Shown here piece by piece: positions 42,814 through 51,047 of a DNA stretch of 64,000 bases. The notes beneath the pieces were generated by a model. The model ran no database searches and was not told the DNA's origin. It was given only the letters and a program-made list of their open reading frames with translations. Made by a program: the position numbers and the translations under genes. The stretch lies in assembly GCA_934402315.1 (NCBI GenBank), contig CAKRTS010000013.1:44161-108160 (forward strand), in the 5' to 3' direction. Source of the stretch: an uncultured Acetatifactor sp. (GTDB taxonomy: Bacteria > Bacillota > Clostridia > Lachnospirales > Lachnospiraceae). Position 1 is the first letter of the stretch, and every line of letters starts with the position of its first letter.

Positions 42814-43461
42814 ATGAAAAACGGAAAAAGATGGCTGGGCTTCTTTATGGCAATGGTCACGGTGCTGGCACTCGGAGCCTGCGGGAATAAAGGCGCTGAT
42901 GCGACAGGGGAAAGCAGCGGCACGGACGCATCGACGGAGGAAGAGGTGCAGGAGGAGCTGGCAACCGGCAAGCACCATGTAGAGATTACGGTGAAGGATT
43001 ACGGGACGGTGAAGGTAGAGCTGGACGCGGATGCAGCGCCGATTACGGTCACGAACTTCTTAAAGCTGGCGAAGGACGGCTTCTATGACGGACTGACCTT
43101 CCACCGTATCATCTCTGGATTTATGATTCAGGGCGGTGATCCGCTCGGCAACGGAACCGGCGGCTCAGAGGAGACAATCAAGGGCGAATTTTCCGAGAAC
43201 GGTGTGGAAAACGAGTTGTCCCATATCCGAGGCGCGATTTCCATGGCGCGTGCAAGGGCGTATGACAGCGCAAGCTCCCAGTTCTTTATTGTTCATGAGG
43301 ACAGCGTGTTTCTGGATGGACAGTATGCATGCTTCGGCTATGTGACGGATGGCATGGATGTTGTGGATGCGATCTGTGACGCAGTTCCGGTAACGGATGG
43401 AAACGGCACGGTTGCAGCGGAAAATCAGCCGGTGATTGAGAGTGTAAAGGTGATTGACTAA
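42814..43461 (+). CDS. Cyclophilin-type peptidyl-prolyl isomerase lipoprotein
   Basis: The protein has 215 aa. A basic start, hydrophobic stretch and lipobox Leu-Gly-Ala-Cys (Cys ~24) mark a membrane-anchored extracytoplasmic lipoprotein. A Ser/Thr/Glu-rich linker leads to a bacterial cyclophilin domain from ~55, with Phe-His-Arg-Ile-Ile-Ser-Gly-Phe-Met-Ile-Gln-Gly-Gly-Asp and Ser-Gln-Phe-Phe-Ile-Val, covering the catalytic Arg and the Gln/Phe pocket. It should speed proline isomerisation during folding of exported proteins. It has its own promoter and terminator. AGGAGG lies before the ATG. Confidence 0.94.
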   Translation: MKNGKRWLGFFMAMVTVLALGACGNKGADATGESSGTDASTEEEVQEELATGKHHVEITVKDYGTVKVELDADAAPITVTNFLKLAKDGFYDGLTFHRIISGFMIQGGDPLGNGTGGSEETIKGEFSENGVENELSHIRGAISMARARAYDSASSQFFIVHEDSVFLDGQYACFGYVTDGMDVVDAICDAVPVTDGNGTVAAENQPVIESVKVID

Positions 43462-43462
43462 G

Positions 43463-43500
43463 AACAGGTCAGCAGGGTGCACAACCTGCTGGCCTGTTTT
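43463..43500 (+). terminator. Terminator of the cyclophilin gene
   Basis: AACAGGTCAGCAGG (43463-43476) pairs with CCTGCTGGCCTGTT (43485-43498), with one G-T pair, ending in TTTT. Confidence 0.85.
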
Positions 43501-43659
43501 ACTGCGCAATTTTCACAAAAATTAATATTTGGAAAACAATTTACTGACATTTCCCGGTTTGAAATGCTAAAATATGGATATAACATAAGTGTAGCCGATG
43601 ATAAAAAGATCAGAAAGCTTCCTGTATACTTTAAATAGGTCAAGAGATTGACGAAAAAA

Positions 43660-43727
43660 ATACCTCAAGTACAATTAGATTATTACTGACCGGCAAGTTG
43701 GTAAAATCTAACGAATACAAGAGGTAT
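43660..43727 (+). promoter_or_regulatory. Hairpin covering the transposase ribosome-binding site
   Basis: ATACCTC (43660-43666) pairs with GAGGTAT (43721-43727), and TTAGATT with AATCTAA further in. The GAGG serving ATG 43733 lies in the 3' arm, so long transcripts entering from outside would translate the transposase poorly. This is a common safeguard in insertion sequences. Confidence 0.6.
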
Positions 43728-43732
43728 CTACA

Positions 43733-45160
43733 ATGAATGTTAAAGGCTCAAAGAAGAAAAATCAAGTTTTATCTGTAAACATTTTTGAACAGCAGGAGAT
43801 TATTGCAAAAGCTGATGCCATTAAGGCAGGGTTAAAAGCATCTACCTGGCATGAGTTGGAAACCAGAGGTAAGTTTGACAAAAACGATAAGCTTTCATTT
43901 GTCGGTGATGACATGCTGATATTGGGATGCGATATCGGCAGCGAGACGCATTATGTGAGGGCAATTGATACCAGAGGAAGAGAACTCAGTAAGTCCGCTT
44001 TTCCCTTTAGCAATACGGCAGAAGGCTTTGAAAGCATGTTGGACTGGAGCACTAAGCTTGCAGCTGCAAATGATAAGAAACAGATTGTCTTAGGGCTGGA
44101 GCCTACCGGTCATTACTGGTTCGCGCTGGCAACCTGGCTGGTTGCAAAGGGAATCAGTGTTGTGCAGGTAAATCCATATGCAGTAAAGCAAACAAAAGAG
44201 TTGGAAGACAACAGTCAGCTCAAGGATGACAAAAAGGATCCGAAGCTTATTGCAAATCTGGTGAAGGATGGCAACTTTGGAATGCCATATCTTCCGGAAA
44301 AACTTTATGCAGATATCAGACGCCTTTCAATGTTTCGAGATCAGTTGAATGAAGATCGGATCCGGAATCTTAATCGGCTTCACAGAGAGATGAAAATCTA
44401 TTTTCCGGAATACAAGGATGCATTTGGAAAAATAGATGGGGCATTTAGTTTGGAGCTGCTTAAGGTGGCACCGTTTCCGGATGAATTGGTTGCCATTGGA
44501 ACAGAGGGGATGAAACAGATATGGCATGAAGCAAAGCTCCGTGGACGGGGCTATGTCAATGCACCATCTATTCTGGAATACGCAAGGAAAAGCATAGGGA
44601 TCAGGGATGGAGCGGATGCCAGCAGACAGGCTGTTAAGTGGTTCGTCAATCGAATTATCGAGCTTGATGAGCAACTTTCAGATATAGAAAATCAGTTAAA
44701 TCAAAGATGCATGGAGATTCCATATGCAAAGAACATTCTGGCAATATCAGGAATCGGTGAAAATATCCTGTCTGGGATACTTGCAGAGATGGGGGACATA
44801 TCAAGATTTGACGATGTAAAGGAAATACAGAAGTTAAGCGGATTAGGATTGGTAGCCTGCAGTTCGGGTAAACATACCGGAGAGACCAAAATCAGTCACA
44901 GAGGACGCAAAAGGCTCAGATATTGGTTGTTTCAGGCGGCAAAGTCGGCAGTGGCACATTCGGAGGAATTCAGGGAACTCCATGTCTACTATACGACAAG
45001 GAAGCAAAATCCGCTGAAGAAGATGCAGTCGCTCATAGTGATTGCCTGCAAGATACTAAGGGTGATTTTCACCATTCTGACAAAGGGGACGACATATGAT
45101 CCGAAGAAACTGTTGGGAGACATTGTAAGACCAGATCAGGCAATACCACAGGCAGCATAA
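43733..45160 (+). CDS. IS110-family transposase (DEDD + serine domain)
   Basis: The protein has 475 aa. The RuvC-like DEDD part shows Leu-Gly-Cys-Asp-Ile-Gly-Ser-Glu-Thr-His (first Asp), Leu-Gly-Leu-Glu-Pro-Thr-Gly-His-Tyr (Glu), and Lys-Asp-Asp-Lys-Lys-Asp-Pro-Lys-Leu-Ile-Ala (Asp pair). The C-terminal transposase_20 part has Ile-Ser-Gly-Ile-Gly-Glu-Asn-Ile-Leu and Ala-Cys-Ser-Ser-Gly-Lys-His-Thr-Gly-Glu with the likely serine nucleophile. IS110 recombinases are guided by a structured RNA made from a noncoding end of the element. The frame is full length without frameshift, so the element looks active. An N-terminal extension of ~60 residues precedes the core. Confidence 0.95.
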   Translation: MNVKGSKKKNQVLSVNIFEQQEIIAKADAIKAGLKASTWHELETRGKFDKNDKLSFVGDDMLILGCDIGSETHYVRAIDTRGRELSKSAFPFSNTAEGFESMLDWSTKLAAANDKKQIVLGLEPTGHYWFALATWLVAKGISVVQVNPYAVKQTKELEDNSQLKDDKKDPKLIANLVKDGNFGMPYLPEKLYADIRRLSMFRDQLNEDRIRNLNRLHREMKIYFPEYKDAFGKIDGAFSLELLKVAPFPDELVAIGTEGMKQIWHEAKLRGRGYVNAPSILEYARKSIGIRDGADASRQAVKWFVNRIIELDEQLSDIENQLNQRCMEIPYAKNILAISGIGENILSGILAEMGDISRFDDVKEIQKLSGLGLVACSSGKHTGETKISHRGRKRLRYWLFQAAKSAVAHSEEFRELHVYYTTRKQNPLKKMQSLIVIACKILRVIFTILTKGTTYDPKKLLGDIVRPDQAIPQAA

Positions 45161-45420
45161 GGTGATACTTAAGATTGCATTACAATTCCAGACACTTGCC
45201 GGGATTCAGAGTTTATCTGGATTCGGGCAGGGTTCTGGAAAAGAAACCCGTAAACGAGATGGAGTGGGAACACTGCATCAGCACCAAGACCAACTGATAA
45301 AGCAGGGTATGCGTCCACTGAAAAACAGTCCCTGCAGAAAAGGAAGGTCAGTAACAATCAAAAGACAAACAAGAGCTGTAGCTGGCAGTAGTTCTCTCCG
45401 TAGGGCATGACCCTGTTTGA
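45161..45420 (+). ncRNA. Candidate IS110 guide (bridge) RNA or structured 3' end
   Basis: No ORF with a credible start fills this stretch. It has strong pairing potential: GCCGGGATTCAGA (45198-45210) with TCTGGATTCGGGC (45216-45228) pairs at 12 of 13 positions around a 5-base loop. GCAGGG/CCCTGC (45304/45331) can pair further along. In some IS110/IS1111 elements the guide RNA lies downstream of the transposase. Whether it is transcribed is not visible from sequence. Confidence 0.4.
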
Positions 45421-45450
45421 AAGCTTAGCTGGCACTCAGTGTATGAGCAG

Positions 45451-45618
45451 ATGGGACGAAGGAAGTTGGCACACGATGCCATTAGACACGGAAGGTTCAT
45501 CATCATAGTTGATCAGAGGAATTATAGCCTTTATAAAGCAAAAGCAATGGATGCTTTCTTTGGTGTACCTGTTTTCAGCTATTCAGTACTTGATACAATG
45601 AATGCTCATGCGCTTTAG
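45451..45618 (+). CDS. Small ORF, possibly a gene remnant next to the IS
   Basis: From ATG 45451 the frame codes 55 aa and ends at TAG 45616-45618; the frame is open further back to about 45420. The product is balanced and protein-like (Gly-Arg-Phe-Ile-Ile-Ile-Val-Asp, Tyr-Ser-Leu-Tyr-Lys-Ala-Lys-Ala-Met-Asp-Ala-Phe-Phe). No clear ribosome-binding site precedes the ATG. It could be the 3' end of a gene interrupted by the IS, or a small protein of its own. I do not recognise the family. Bases 45619-45702 hold nothing further except the CarD gene's leader. Confidence 0.35.
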   Translation: MGRRKLAHDAIRHGRFIIIVDQRNYSLYKAKAMDAFFGVPVFSYSVLDTMNAHAL

Positions 45619-45702
45619 CACTTGTTATGAGGTAACTGTTTAAAGAAAAAAGTCCAAAAATCAATGATTTAGGGCTTGAAATTATAGGAAGGTAGGTTTC
45701 GT

Positions 45703-46215
45703 GTGTTCAAAATAGGCGAGAATGTAGTCTGTGGTAGCAAGGGTGTCTGCACTGTGGAAAATATTACAACACTGACAATGCCGGGTGTGGACAGGGAGAG
45801 GGAATATTATATCCTTAAGCCAAGGTATATGTCGGGAAGCACTGTGTATGTACCGGTGGATTCCCCGAAGGAGTCCATGCGGCGGGTGATGGAGCGCGAG
45901 GAGGCACAGGAGCTGCTGAAGGCGATCCCTGAGCTTCCGATGCTGGAGATCGAAAATGAGAAATTCGCCGAGCAGACCTATCGGGAATGCATGAAGACCG
46001 GGAAATGTGAAGAGTGGGCGAGGCTGCTTAAGACGGTGCGGGAAAGACGGGAAAAGCGTATACAGTCGGGGCGCAAGGTGACGGCAGTGGATGATAAGTA
46101 TTTCCATATTGCCGAGGATAGTCTGTATGGAGAGCTTGCGGTAGCGCTTGACATCAGCCGGGGAACCGTCGGTGAGTATATTGAAAAGGAAATGAAACTG
46201 AGAGTGAATATGTAA
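45703..46215 (+). CDS. CarD/CdnL family transcription regulator
   Basis: This 170-aa protein starts at GTG 45703, preceded by AGGAAGG. Residues 1-~60 are the Tudor-like RNA polymerase-interaction domain of the CarD/TRCF family (Phe-Lys-Ile-Gly-Glu-Asn-Val-Val-Cys-Gly-Ser-Lys-Gly-Val-Cys-Thr-Val, Tyr-Tyr-Ile-Leu-Lys-Pro). The rest is a helical DNA-contacting domain (Arg-Glu-Arg-Arg-Glu-Lys-Arg, then Glu-Asp-Ser-Leu-Tyr-Gly-Glu-Leu-Ala). It should bind the RNA polymerase beta subunit and influence open-complex stability. Its regulon cannot be deduced here. Confidence 0.9.
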   Translation: MFKIGENVVCGSKGVCTVENITTLTMPGVDREREYYILKPRYMSGSTVYVPVDSPKESMRRVMEREEAQELLKAIPELPMLEIENEKFAEQTYRECMKTGKCEEWARLLKTVRERREKRIQSGRKVTAVDDKYFHIAEDSLYGELAVALDISRGTVGEYIEKEMKLRVNM

Positions 46216-46241
46216 TATCCCGGTAAAATTTGTCAATAACA

Positions 46242-46270
46242 TTGCGCATAGGGGCTTTTTGTGTTATACT
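46242..46270 (+). promoter_or_regulatory. Promoter of the gene at 46391
   Basis: TTGCGC (46242-46247), a 17-base spacer and TATACT (46265-46270), leaving a leader of about 110 bases. Confidence 0.5.
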
Positions 46271-46390
46271 ACTTAAAATATCCTGTTTTCAGTGGGAAAA
46301 TATGCGGAAACATGAATCGCATCATTATGGAGACACGGATGGAAAATACAGTTGGATAGTTCGCAAAAGCGGACGGAAAGGGGTATTATA

Positions 46391-46777
46391 ATGGGATTTG
46401 GAGAAATGATGGGAGTAAAAATTGTAAAGCTGAATCTGAAGGGAAATTTTGCAACACTGGAAGAGCTGTATGAGGCAATCAAGGACATTAAGTTCGAGGC
46501 AGGACAGGCATCCATTGTAAAGCACGGCTTCGCAAATGTTATTGTTTTCCCGGAGCTTGACAGAAATAATCAGGTCTGGATCACCGGCGCTAAGGGTAAG
46601 TTCCAGATACAGCGCTCTGCGGAGGTGGCAGGTGTCGGAAACATGGTGAAGAACGCGGTGCTGGATGAGCTTACAGATGGTCTTACCAGCCTGTCCGGTG
46701 CTTTTGGCAATAAGAAGAAGCGCTGCATGGAGCTCGTTGAAATCACGGCGAAGGAAATTGAGAACGCAGGAATTTAA
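46391..46777 (+). CDS. Small cytoplasmic protein, family not recognised
   Basis: This protein has 128 aa from ATG 46391, behind GGAAAGGGG; a longer frame from TTG 46352 has no site. It has no signal peptide or membrane helix. The front alternates strands and helices (Val-Lys-Leu-Asn-Leu-Lys-Gly-Asn-Phe-Ala-Thr-Leu-Glu-Glu-Leu-Tyr). A middle strand pair is followed by a Gly/Leu-rich helix (Leu-Thr-Asp-Gly-Leu-Thr-Ser-Leu-Ser-Gly-Ala-Phe) and a charged end. I cannot assign a function. It has its own promoter and lies alone between the CarD gene and the thrS leader. Confidence 0.8.
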   Translation: MGFGEMMGVKIVKLNLKGNFATLEELYEAIKDIKFEAGQASIVKHGFANVIVFPELDRNNQVWITGAKGKFQIQRSAEVAGVGNMVKNAVLDELTDGLTSLSGAFGNKKKRCMELVEITAKEIENAGI

Positions 46778-46849
46778 AAAAGCACTTTACTTTTTACATA
46801 AAAAGGACTATGATAGTTAATCATAAGTTTCAGGCAATAGTATAAAAGG

Positions 46850-47113
46850 AAAACGAAGAAGAGAACAGTAGGATGCCGGAAGTTCCCAGAGAGAGCCGCC
46901 TGTCCCGATCGGAGACAGAGCTGAGAGCGGTTTGATGCAGAGGGTGTCTGAAGACCATCTCGGAGTGGCTTTAATACAGCCCGGTCGCTCCCGTTACGAG
47001 CAAATGAAGGTGGCAGAAGGCACTGCGTGAGGCAGAGCCGGATGCAAAAAGGGTGGAACCGCGTTCATGATGAGAGACGTCCCTTGCAATAGAAATATTG
47101 CAGGGGACTTTTT
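46850..47113 (+). promoter_or_regulatory. T-box riboswitch of thrS
   Basis: The conserved T-box GGGTGGAACCGCG is at 47051-47063, followed by a terminator. Upstream, the long stem I region has AGTA/GGAAGTTCCC-type elements. An ACC triplet at 46954-46956, on the 3' side of stem I, is a plausible threonine specifier codon; that assignment is inference. Uncharged tRNA-Thr should stabilise the antiterminator and switch thrS on. Confidence 0.9.
47079..47113 (+). terminator. T-box attenuator terminator
   Basis: GTCCCTTGCAATA (47079-47091) pairs with TATTGCAGGGGAC (47096-47108), followed by TTTTT. Confidence 0.88.
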
Positions 47114-47177
47114 GATGTGTTGTTTTATTGATGAAAGAGGAAAACGCCGCATACAGCGCGGCAGAATGGAGGAAGAC

Positions 47178-49142
47178 ATGAAGATTACTTTGAAGGACGG
47201 TTCCGTAAAGGAATACGGAGAGAGCAAGAGTGTTTATGACATCGCCCTTGATATCAGCGAAGGGCTGGCGCGGGCGGCGTGCTGTGCAAAGGTAGACGGA
47301 GAGGTCGTTGACCTGCGGACAGTGATTGACAAGGACTGCGAGCTGCAGATCTGCACCGCAAGTGATGCGGAGGGACTTGCAACGATCCGCCATACCGCAT
47401 CCCATGTGCTGGCTGAGGCAGTGAAGAATCTTTTCCCGGAGGCGAAGCTGACAATCGGACCGAGCATCGAGACCGGATTTTACTATGATTTTGAGCATGA
47501 GCCTTTTTCCAGAGACGATCTGGATGCGCTGGAGGCGGAGATGAAGAAGATCATCAAGAAGGGTGAGAAGCTGGAGAAGTTCACACTGCCCAGAGCCGAG
47601 GCGATTAAGTTCATGCAGGAAAAGAACGAGCCGTATAAGGTTGAACTGATCGAGGAGCTGCCGGAGGGTGAGGAGATTTCCTTCTACCGTCAGGGCGGGT
47701 TTGTAGATCTCTGTGCGGGCCCTCATCTGATGAGCACAAAGGGAATTAAGGCATTTAAGCTGACCTCCTCCTCCATGTCCTACTGGCGCGGGGACTCCAA
47801 CAAGGCAAGACTGCAGCGTATTTATGGTACTGCATTTAATAAGAAGGAAGAGCTTGAGGAGTACCTGGCATATTGGGAGAATGTCAAGAACCGTGACCAC
47901 AATAAATTAGGCCGTGAGATGGAACTGTTCACCACAGTGGATGTCATCGGTCAAGGCCTGCCGCTGCTCATGCCGAAGGGAGCTAAGATCATCCAGACAT
48001 TGCAGAGATGGATCGAGGATCTGGAGGATAATGAGTGGGGCTATATGCGTACCAGAACACCTCTTATGGCAAAGAGCGATCTCTATAAGATTTCCGGACA
48101 TTGGGACCATTATAAGGAAGGAATGTTCGTCTTCGGAGACGAGGAGAAGGACAAGGAGGTCTTTGCACTTCGTCCGATGACCTGTCCTTTCCAGTACTAT
48201 GTATATAAGGCAAGCCAGAAGTCCTATCGTGATCTGCCCTGCCGCTACAGCGAGACATCAACCCTGTTCAGAAATGAGGATTCCGGTGAGATGCACGGAC
48301 TGACCCGTGTGCGTCAGTTCACGATCACAGAGGGGCATCTGATCGTGCGCCCTGACCAGATGGTTGAGGAGTTCAAGCGGTGTCTTGCACTTGCAAAATA
48401 TTGTCTGGAGACCCTTGGCGTAAACGGAGATGTCACCTACAGACTGTCTAAGTGGGATCCTAATAACAAGGATAAGTATATCGGCGAGCCCGAGGTATGG
48501 GAGGAGACCCAGCAGCACATCCGTAATGTTCTGAACGAGCTGGAAATCCCGTTCTATGAGGCGGACGGCGAGGCCGCCTTCTACGGACCGAAGGTGGACA
48601 TCAACGCAAAGAACGTTTACGGCAAAGAGGACACCATGATTACGGTACAGTGGGACGCCTTGCTCGCAGAGCAGTTCGATATGTACTACATCGACCAGAA
48701 CGGTGAGAAGCAGCGCCCTTACATCATTCATAGAACCTCTATGGGCTGCTACGAAAGAACGCTTGCATGGCTGATTGAGAAATACGAGGGCAAGTTCCCG
48801 ACATGGCTCTGCCCGGAGCAGGTTCGTGTTCTTCCGATCTCCGAGAAGTTTACGGAGTATGCAAACAGCGTGGCTGACTATCTGAAGAAGAACGGTGTCC
48901 GCGTGACTGTGGATGAACGTTCGGAGAAGATCGGCTACAAGATCCGTGAGGCGAGACTGGATAAGCTTCCTTATATGATCGTTGTTGGACAGAAGGAAGC
49001 GGAAGAGGGCGTCGTATCTGTCAGAAGCCGTTTCCTCGGAGACGAGGGTCAGAAGTCTCTTGCTGAGTTTACAGAGCAGATTTGTACCGAGATCCGCACA
49101 AAGGAAATCCGCAAGGAAGAGGTACAGGAAGAAACAAAATAA
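47178..49142 (+). CDS. thrS: Threonyl-tRNA synthetase
   Basis: The protein has 654 aa from ATG 47178 after TGGAGGAAG; the frame further up runs through the T-box terminator. Domain order is TGS (residues 1-60), the editing/SAD domain with His-Thr-Ala-Ser-His-Val-Leu-Ala and Gly-Phe-Tyr-Tyr-Asp-Phe, and a class II core with Ala-Leu-Arg-Pro-Met-Thr-Cys-Pro, Leu-Tyr-Lys-Ile-Ser-Gly-His and Thr-Arg-Val-Arg-Gln-Phe. A C-terminal anticodon-binding domain follows. The editing-site and zinc ligands (His/Cys) look present. It charges tRNA-Thr and is controlled by the T-box upstream. Confidence 0.97.
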   Translation: MKITLKDGSVKEYGESKSVYDIALDISEGLARAACCAKVDGEVVDLRTVIDKDCELQICTASDAEGLATIRHTASHVLAEAVKNLFPEAKLTIGPSIETGFYYDFEHEPFSRDDLDALEAEMKKIIKKGEKLEKFTLPRAEAIKFMQEKNEPYKVELIEELPEGEEISFYRQGGFVDLCAGPHLMSTKGIKAFKLTSSSMSYWRGDSNKARLQRIYGTAFNKKEELEEYLAYWENVKNRDHNKLGREMELFTTVDVIGQGLPLLMPKGAKIIQTLQRWIEDLEDNEWGYMRTRTPLMAKSDLYKISGHWDHYKEGMFVFGDEEKDKEVFALRPMTCPFQYYVYKASQKSYRDLPCRYSETSTLFRNEDSGEMHGLTRVRQFTITEGHLIVRPDQMVEEFKRCLALAKYCLETLGVNGDVTYRLSKWDPNNKDKYIGEPEVWEETQQHIRNVLNELEIPFYEADGEAAFYGPKVDINAKNVYGKEDTMITVQWDALLAEQFDMYYIDQNGEKQRPYIIHRTSMGCYERTLAWLIEKYEGKFPTWLCPEQVRVLPISEKFTEYANSVADYLKKNGVRVTVDERSEKIGYKIREARLDKLPYMIVVGQKEAEEGVVSVRSRFLGDEGQKSLAEFTEQICTEIRTKEIRKEEVQEETK

Positions 49143-49241
49143 AACAAAACCGCGCATAGTTTACCGACGTTTGGTCCATACTGTAGATAGGTCTGCAAAT
49201 AGGGAAGCAGACTGCTGGAGTGACAGAATGGAGGAAAAACG

Positions 49242-49562
49242 ATGGCAGATTTAAAATGTGCAGTGGATAATTGTACCTACAACGACCAGCATCTTTGCAG
49301 CAAGGGTGACATCCTTGTAGGCGGTAAGAATGCATGCTGTTGTGACGAGACATGCTGTGAGAGCTTTTCGCAGAGAAGGGAAGGACAGGATTCCTTTAAG
49401 AATTCTACCTGCCATGCCTGCAATACGATCAGCATTGACTGCGAGGCGACAAAGTGCAGCTATAACTCTGACTATAAGTGTACGGCGGGTCATGTTGACA
49501 TCAAGGGCTGCGGCGCATGCAGCTGTCAGGGAACAGCCTGTGCAACCTTTGAAGAAAAGTAA
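49242..49562 (+). CDS. DUF1540 cysteine-rich protein, two repeats
   Basis: This 106-aa protein has 18 cysteines in two similar halves. Each has Cys-x4-Cys-x-Tyr-Asn...Cys, then Cys-x-Cys and Cys-x3-Phe (Asn-Cys-Thr-Tyr-Asn and Lys-Cys-Ser-Tyr-Asn). DUF1540 domains are common in Clostridia and likely bind metal, perhaps zinc or iron; the exact role is unknown. GGAGG precedes the ATG. The gene stands alone between thrS and the infC leader. Confidence 0.9.
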   Translation: MADLKCAVDNCTYNDQHLCSKGDILVGGKNACCCDETCCESFSQRREGQDSFKNSTCHACNTISIDCEATKCSYNSDYKCTAGHVDIKGCGACSCQGTACATFEEK

Positions 49563-49570
49563 AAAAGTTG

Positions 49571-49599
49571 TTGACAAGGAATAGAGAGTGTGGTATTCT
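49571..49599 (+). promoter_or_regulatory. Promoter of the infC-rpmI-rplT operon
   Basis: TTGACA (49571-49576), a 17-base spacer and TATTCT (49594-49599). The -35 is perfect. Confidence 0.82.
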
Positions 49600-49604
49600 G
49601 TTTA

Positions 49605-49762
49605 AGCATGTGAAGAAAGCGTGCCAGCAAGCAGAGTATCCACTCTCACCTTACGACAACCAGGTCAGTAAGTGTTCAGATTTTAACAGTCCTTGACATT
49701 GCCGTGCAAAGAGACTGTGAGAAGAAGATTCAGGTGGATAGCTGTGCTGTCCACCTTTTTTA
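49605..49762 (+). ncRNA. L20/IF3 leader with attenuator terminator
   Basis: A long noncoding leader between the promoter and infC ends in a hairpin AGGTGGATAGC/GCTGTCCACCT (49732-49756) with a T-run. This matches the layout of the Firmicutes L20-autoregulated leader, where L20 binding promotes termination. The family call rests on position and layout. Confidence 0.7.
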
Positions 49763-49788
49763 TATTTTCTTATATGGAGGGTACGACC

Positions 49789-50295
49789 ATTAGCGATTTA
49801 ATGATTAACGAGCAGATCAGAGACAAGGAAATCCGTCTGATCGGTGAGAATGGCGAGCAGCTGGGAATCATGTCTGCGAGAGATGCCATGAAGATGGCAG
49901 AGGATGCAGGGCTGGATCTGGTAAAGATAGCGCCCACGGCAAAGCCTCCTGTGTGTAAGATTGTCGATTACGGCAAATACAAGTACGAACAGATCAGAAA
50001 AGAAAAGGAAGCAAAGAAGAAACAGAAGGTTATCGAGATCAAGGAGATCCGGTTGTCTCCCAACATTGATACCAATGATCTGAACACAAAGATCAACGCT
50101 GCGAGAAAGTTCCTGACAAAGGGAGACAAGGTGAAGATTACACTTCGTTTCCGCGGTCGTGAGATGGCTCATATGAACAGCAGCAGGCACATTCTGGACG
50201 ATTTCGCCCAGAGCCTTTCCGATATTTCGGTTGTTGAGAAAGCACCGAAGGTGGAAGGCAGAAGTATGACAATGTTTTTAACTGAAAAGCGCTAG
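49789..50295 (+). CDS. infC: Translation initiation factor IF-3
   Basis: The protein has 168 aa. GGAGGG at 49776-49781 lies 7 bases before ATT 49789, so the rare ATT start is chosen, as known for infC in other bacteria. An in-frame ATG at 49774 precedes the site and ATG 49801 is 19 bases past it. IF3 motifs follow: Asn-Glu-Gln-Ile-Arg-Asp-Lys-Glu-Ile-Arg-Leu-Ile-Gly-Glu, Asp-Leu-Val-Lys-Ile-Ala-Pro, Pro-Pro-Val-Cys-Lys-Ile-Val-Asp-Tyr-Gly-Lys-Tyr, then the C-terminal subunit-binding domain. IF3 rejects non-standard starts, giving autorepression through the ATT codon. It is first in the infC-rpmI-rplT operon. Confidence 0.95.
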   Translation: MSDLMINEQIRDKEIRLIGENGEQLGIMSARDAMKMAEDAGLDLVKIAPTAKPPVCKIVDYGKYKYEQIRKEKEAKKKQKVIEIKEIRLSPNIDTNDLNTKINAARKFLTKGDKVKITLRFRGREMAHMNSSRHILDDFAQSLSDISVVEKAPKVEGRSMTMFLTEKR

Positions 50296-50357
50296 TGTAC
50301 TGCACGCTGGTTAGCAGAAGTTAAAATAGATTAAATTATGTTTAGGAGGAATATGTT

Positions 50358-50555
50358 ATGCCCAAGATGAAGACAAGCAGAGCAGCTGCAAAGCGTTTTA
50401 AAGTGACGGGAACCGGTAAGCTGAAGAGAAATAAGGCTTACAAGCGCCATATCTTAACTAAGAAGACTACGAAGAATAAGCGTAATCTGAGAAAGCCTGC
50501 TATGACGGATGCAACAAACGTAAAGAATATGAAGAAGATTTTACCCTATTTATAA
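50358..50555 (+). CDS. rpmI: Ribosomal protein L35
   Basis: The protein has 65 aa, very basic, with [13 protein letters not shown] at the start, the standard L35 sequence, and Arg-His-Ile-Leu-Thr-Lys-Lys-Thr in the middle. AGGAGG precedes ATG 50358. It sits between infC and rplT, the universal order. Length is normal for this large-subunit protein. Confidence 0.97.
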   Translation: MPKMKTSRAAAKRFKVTGTGKLKRNKAYKRHILTKKTTKNKRNLRKPAMTDATNVKNMKKILPYL

Positions 50556-50579
50556 GTCTGGTAAGGAGGAAGAGAAGAA

Positions 50580-50936
50580 ATGGCAAGAATCAAAGGCGGC
50601 TTAAATGCCAAGAAGAAGCACAATAGAGTATTAAAGCTTGCAAAGGGCTACAGGGGAGCAAGAAGCAAGCAGTACAGAGTAGCAAAGCAGTCTGTTATGA
50701 GAGCTCTGACCAGCTCCTATGCAGGCAGAAAAGAGAGAAAGCGTCAGTTCAGACAGCTCTGGATCGCTCGTATCAATGCAGCTGCAAGAATCAACGGACT
50801 TTCCTACAGCAAGTTTATGTATGGTCTGAAGCTTGCTGGAGTAGATATGAACAGAAAGATGCTGGCAGAGATGGCAGTTAACGATGCAGAAGGCTTCAAG
50901 ACACTTGCTGAGCTGGCTAAGTCCAAGGTTGCATAA
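50580..50936 (+). CDS. rplT: Ribosomal protein L20
   Basis: The protein has 118 aa: [10 protein letters not shown], a long basic N-terminal helix, then [10 protein letters not shown] and a globular C-terminal domain. It is needed for early assembly of the 50S subunit and usually represses its own operon through the leader seen at 49605-49762. AAGGAGGAAG precedes the ATG. It is last in the operon. Confidence 0.97.
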   Translation: MARIKGGLNAKKKHNRVLKLAKGYRGARSKQYRVAKQSVMRALTSSYAGRKERKRQFRQLWIARINAAARINGLSYSKFMYGLKLAGVDMNRKMLAEMAVNDAEGFKTLAELAKSKVA

Positions 50937-50959
50937 ATGAATCGATTATAGATTCTTGT

Positions 50960-51018
50960 AAAAATACAGTTATGGCTGTGGCAGGAGGAACTTCCGGCCG
51001 GCCGCAACTGTATTTTTT
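50960..51018 (+). terminator. Terminator of the infC operon
   Basis: AAAAATACAGTT (50960-50971) pairs with AACTGTATTTTT (51006-51017), with a GC-rich inner hairpin around GGCCGGCC. Confidence 0.8.
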
Positions 51019-51047
51019 AGTGTGGAAAATGCCGGGAAGGAGAAAGT

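Larger units (their letters stand above)
43640..45420 (+). mobile_element. IS110-family insertion sequence (ends approximate)
   Basis: A single DEDD transposase gene is flanked by noncoding stretches, about 100 bases on the left with a hairpin and about 260 structured bases on the right. IS110 elements lack terminal inverted repeats, and I cannot set the ends exactly. The left limit is placed before the hairpin and the right limit after GTAGGGCATGACCC. Confidence 0.7.
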
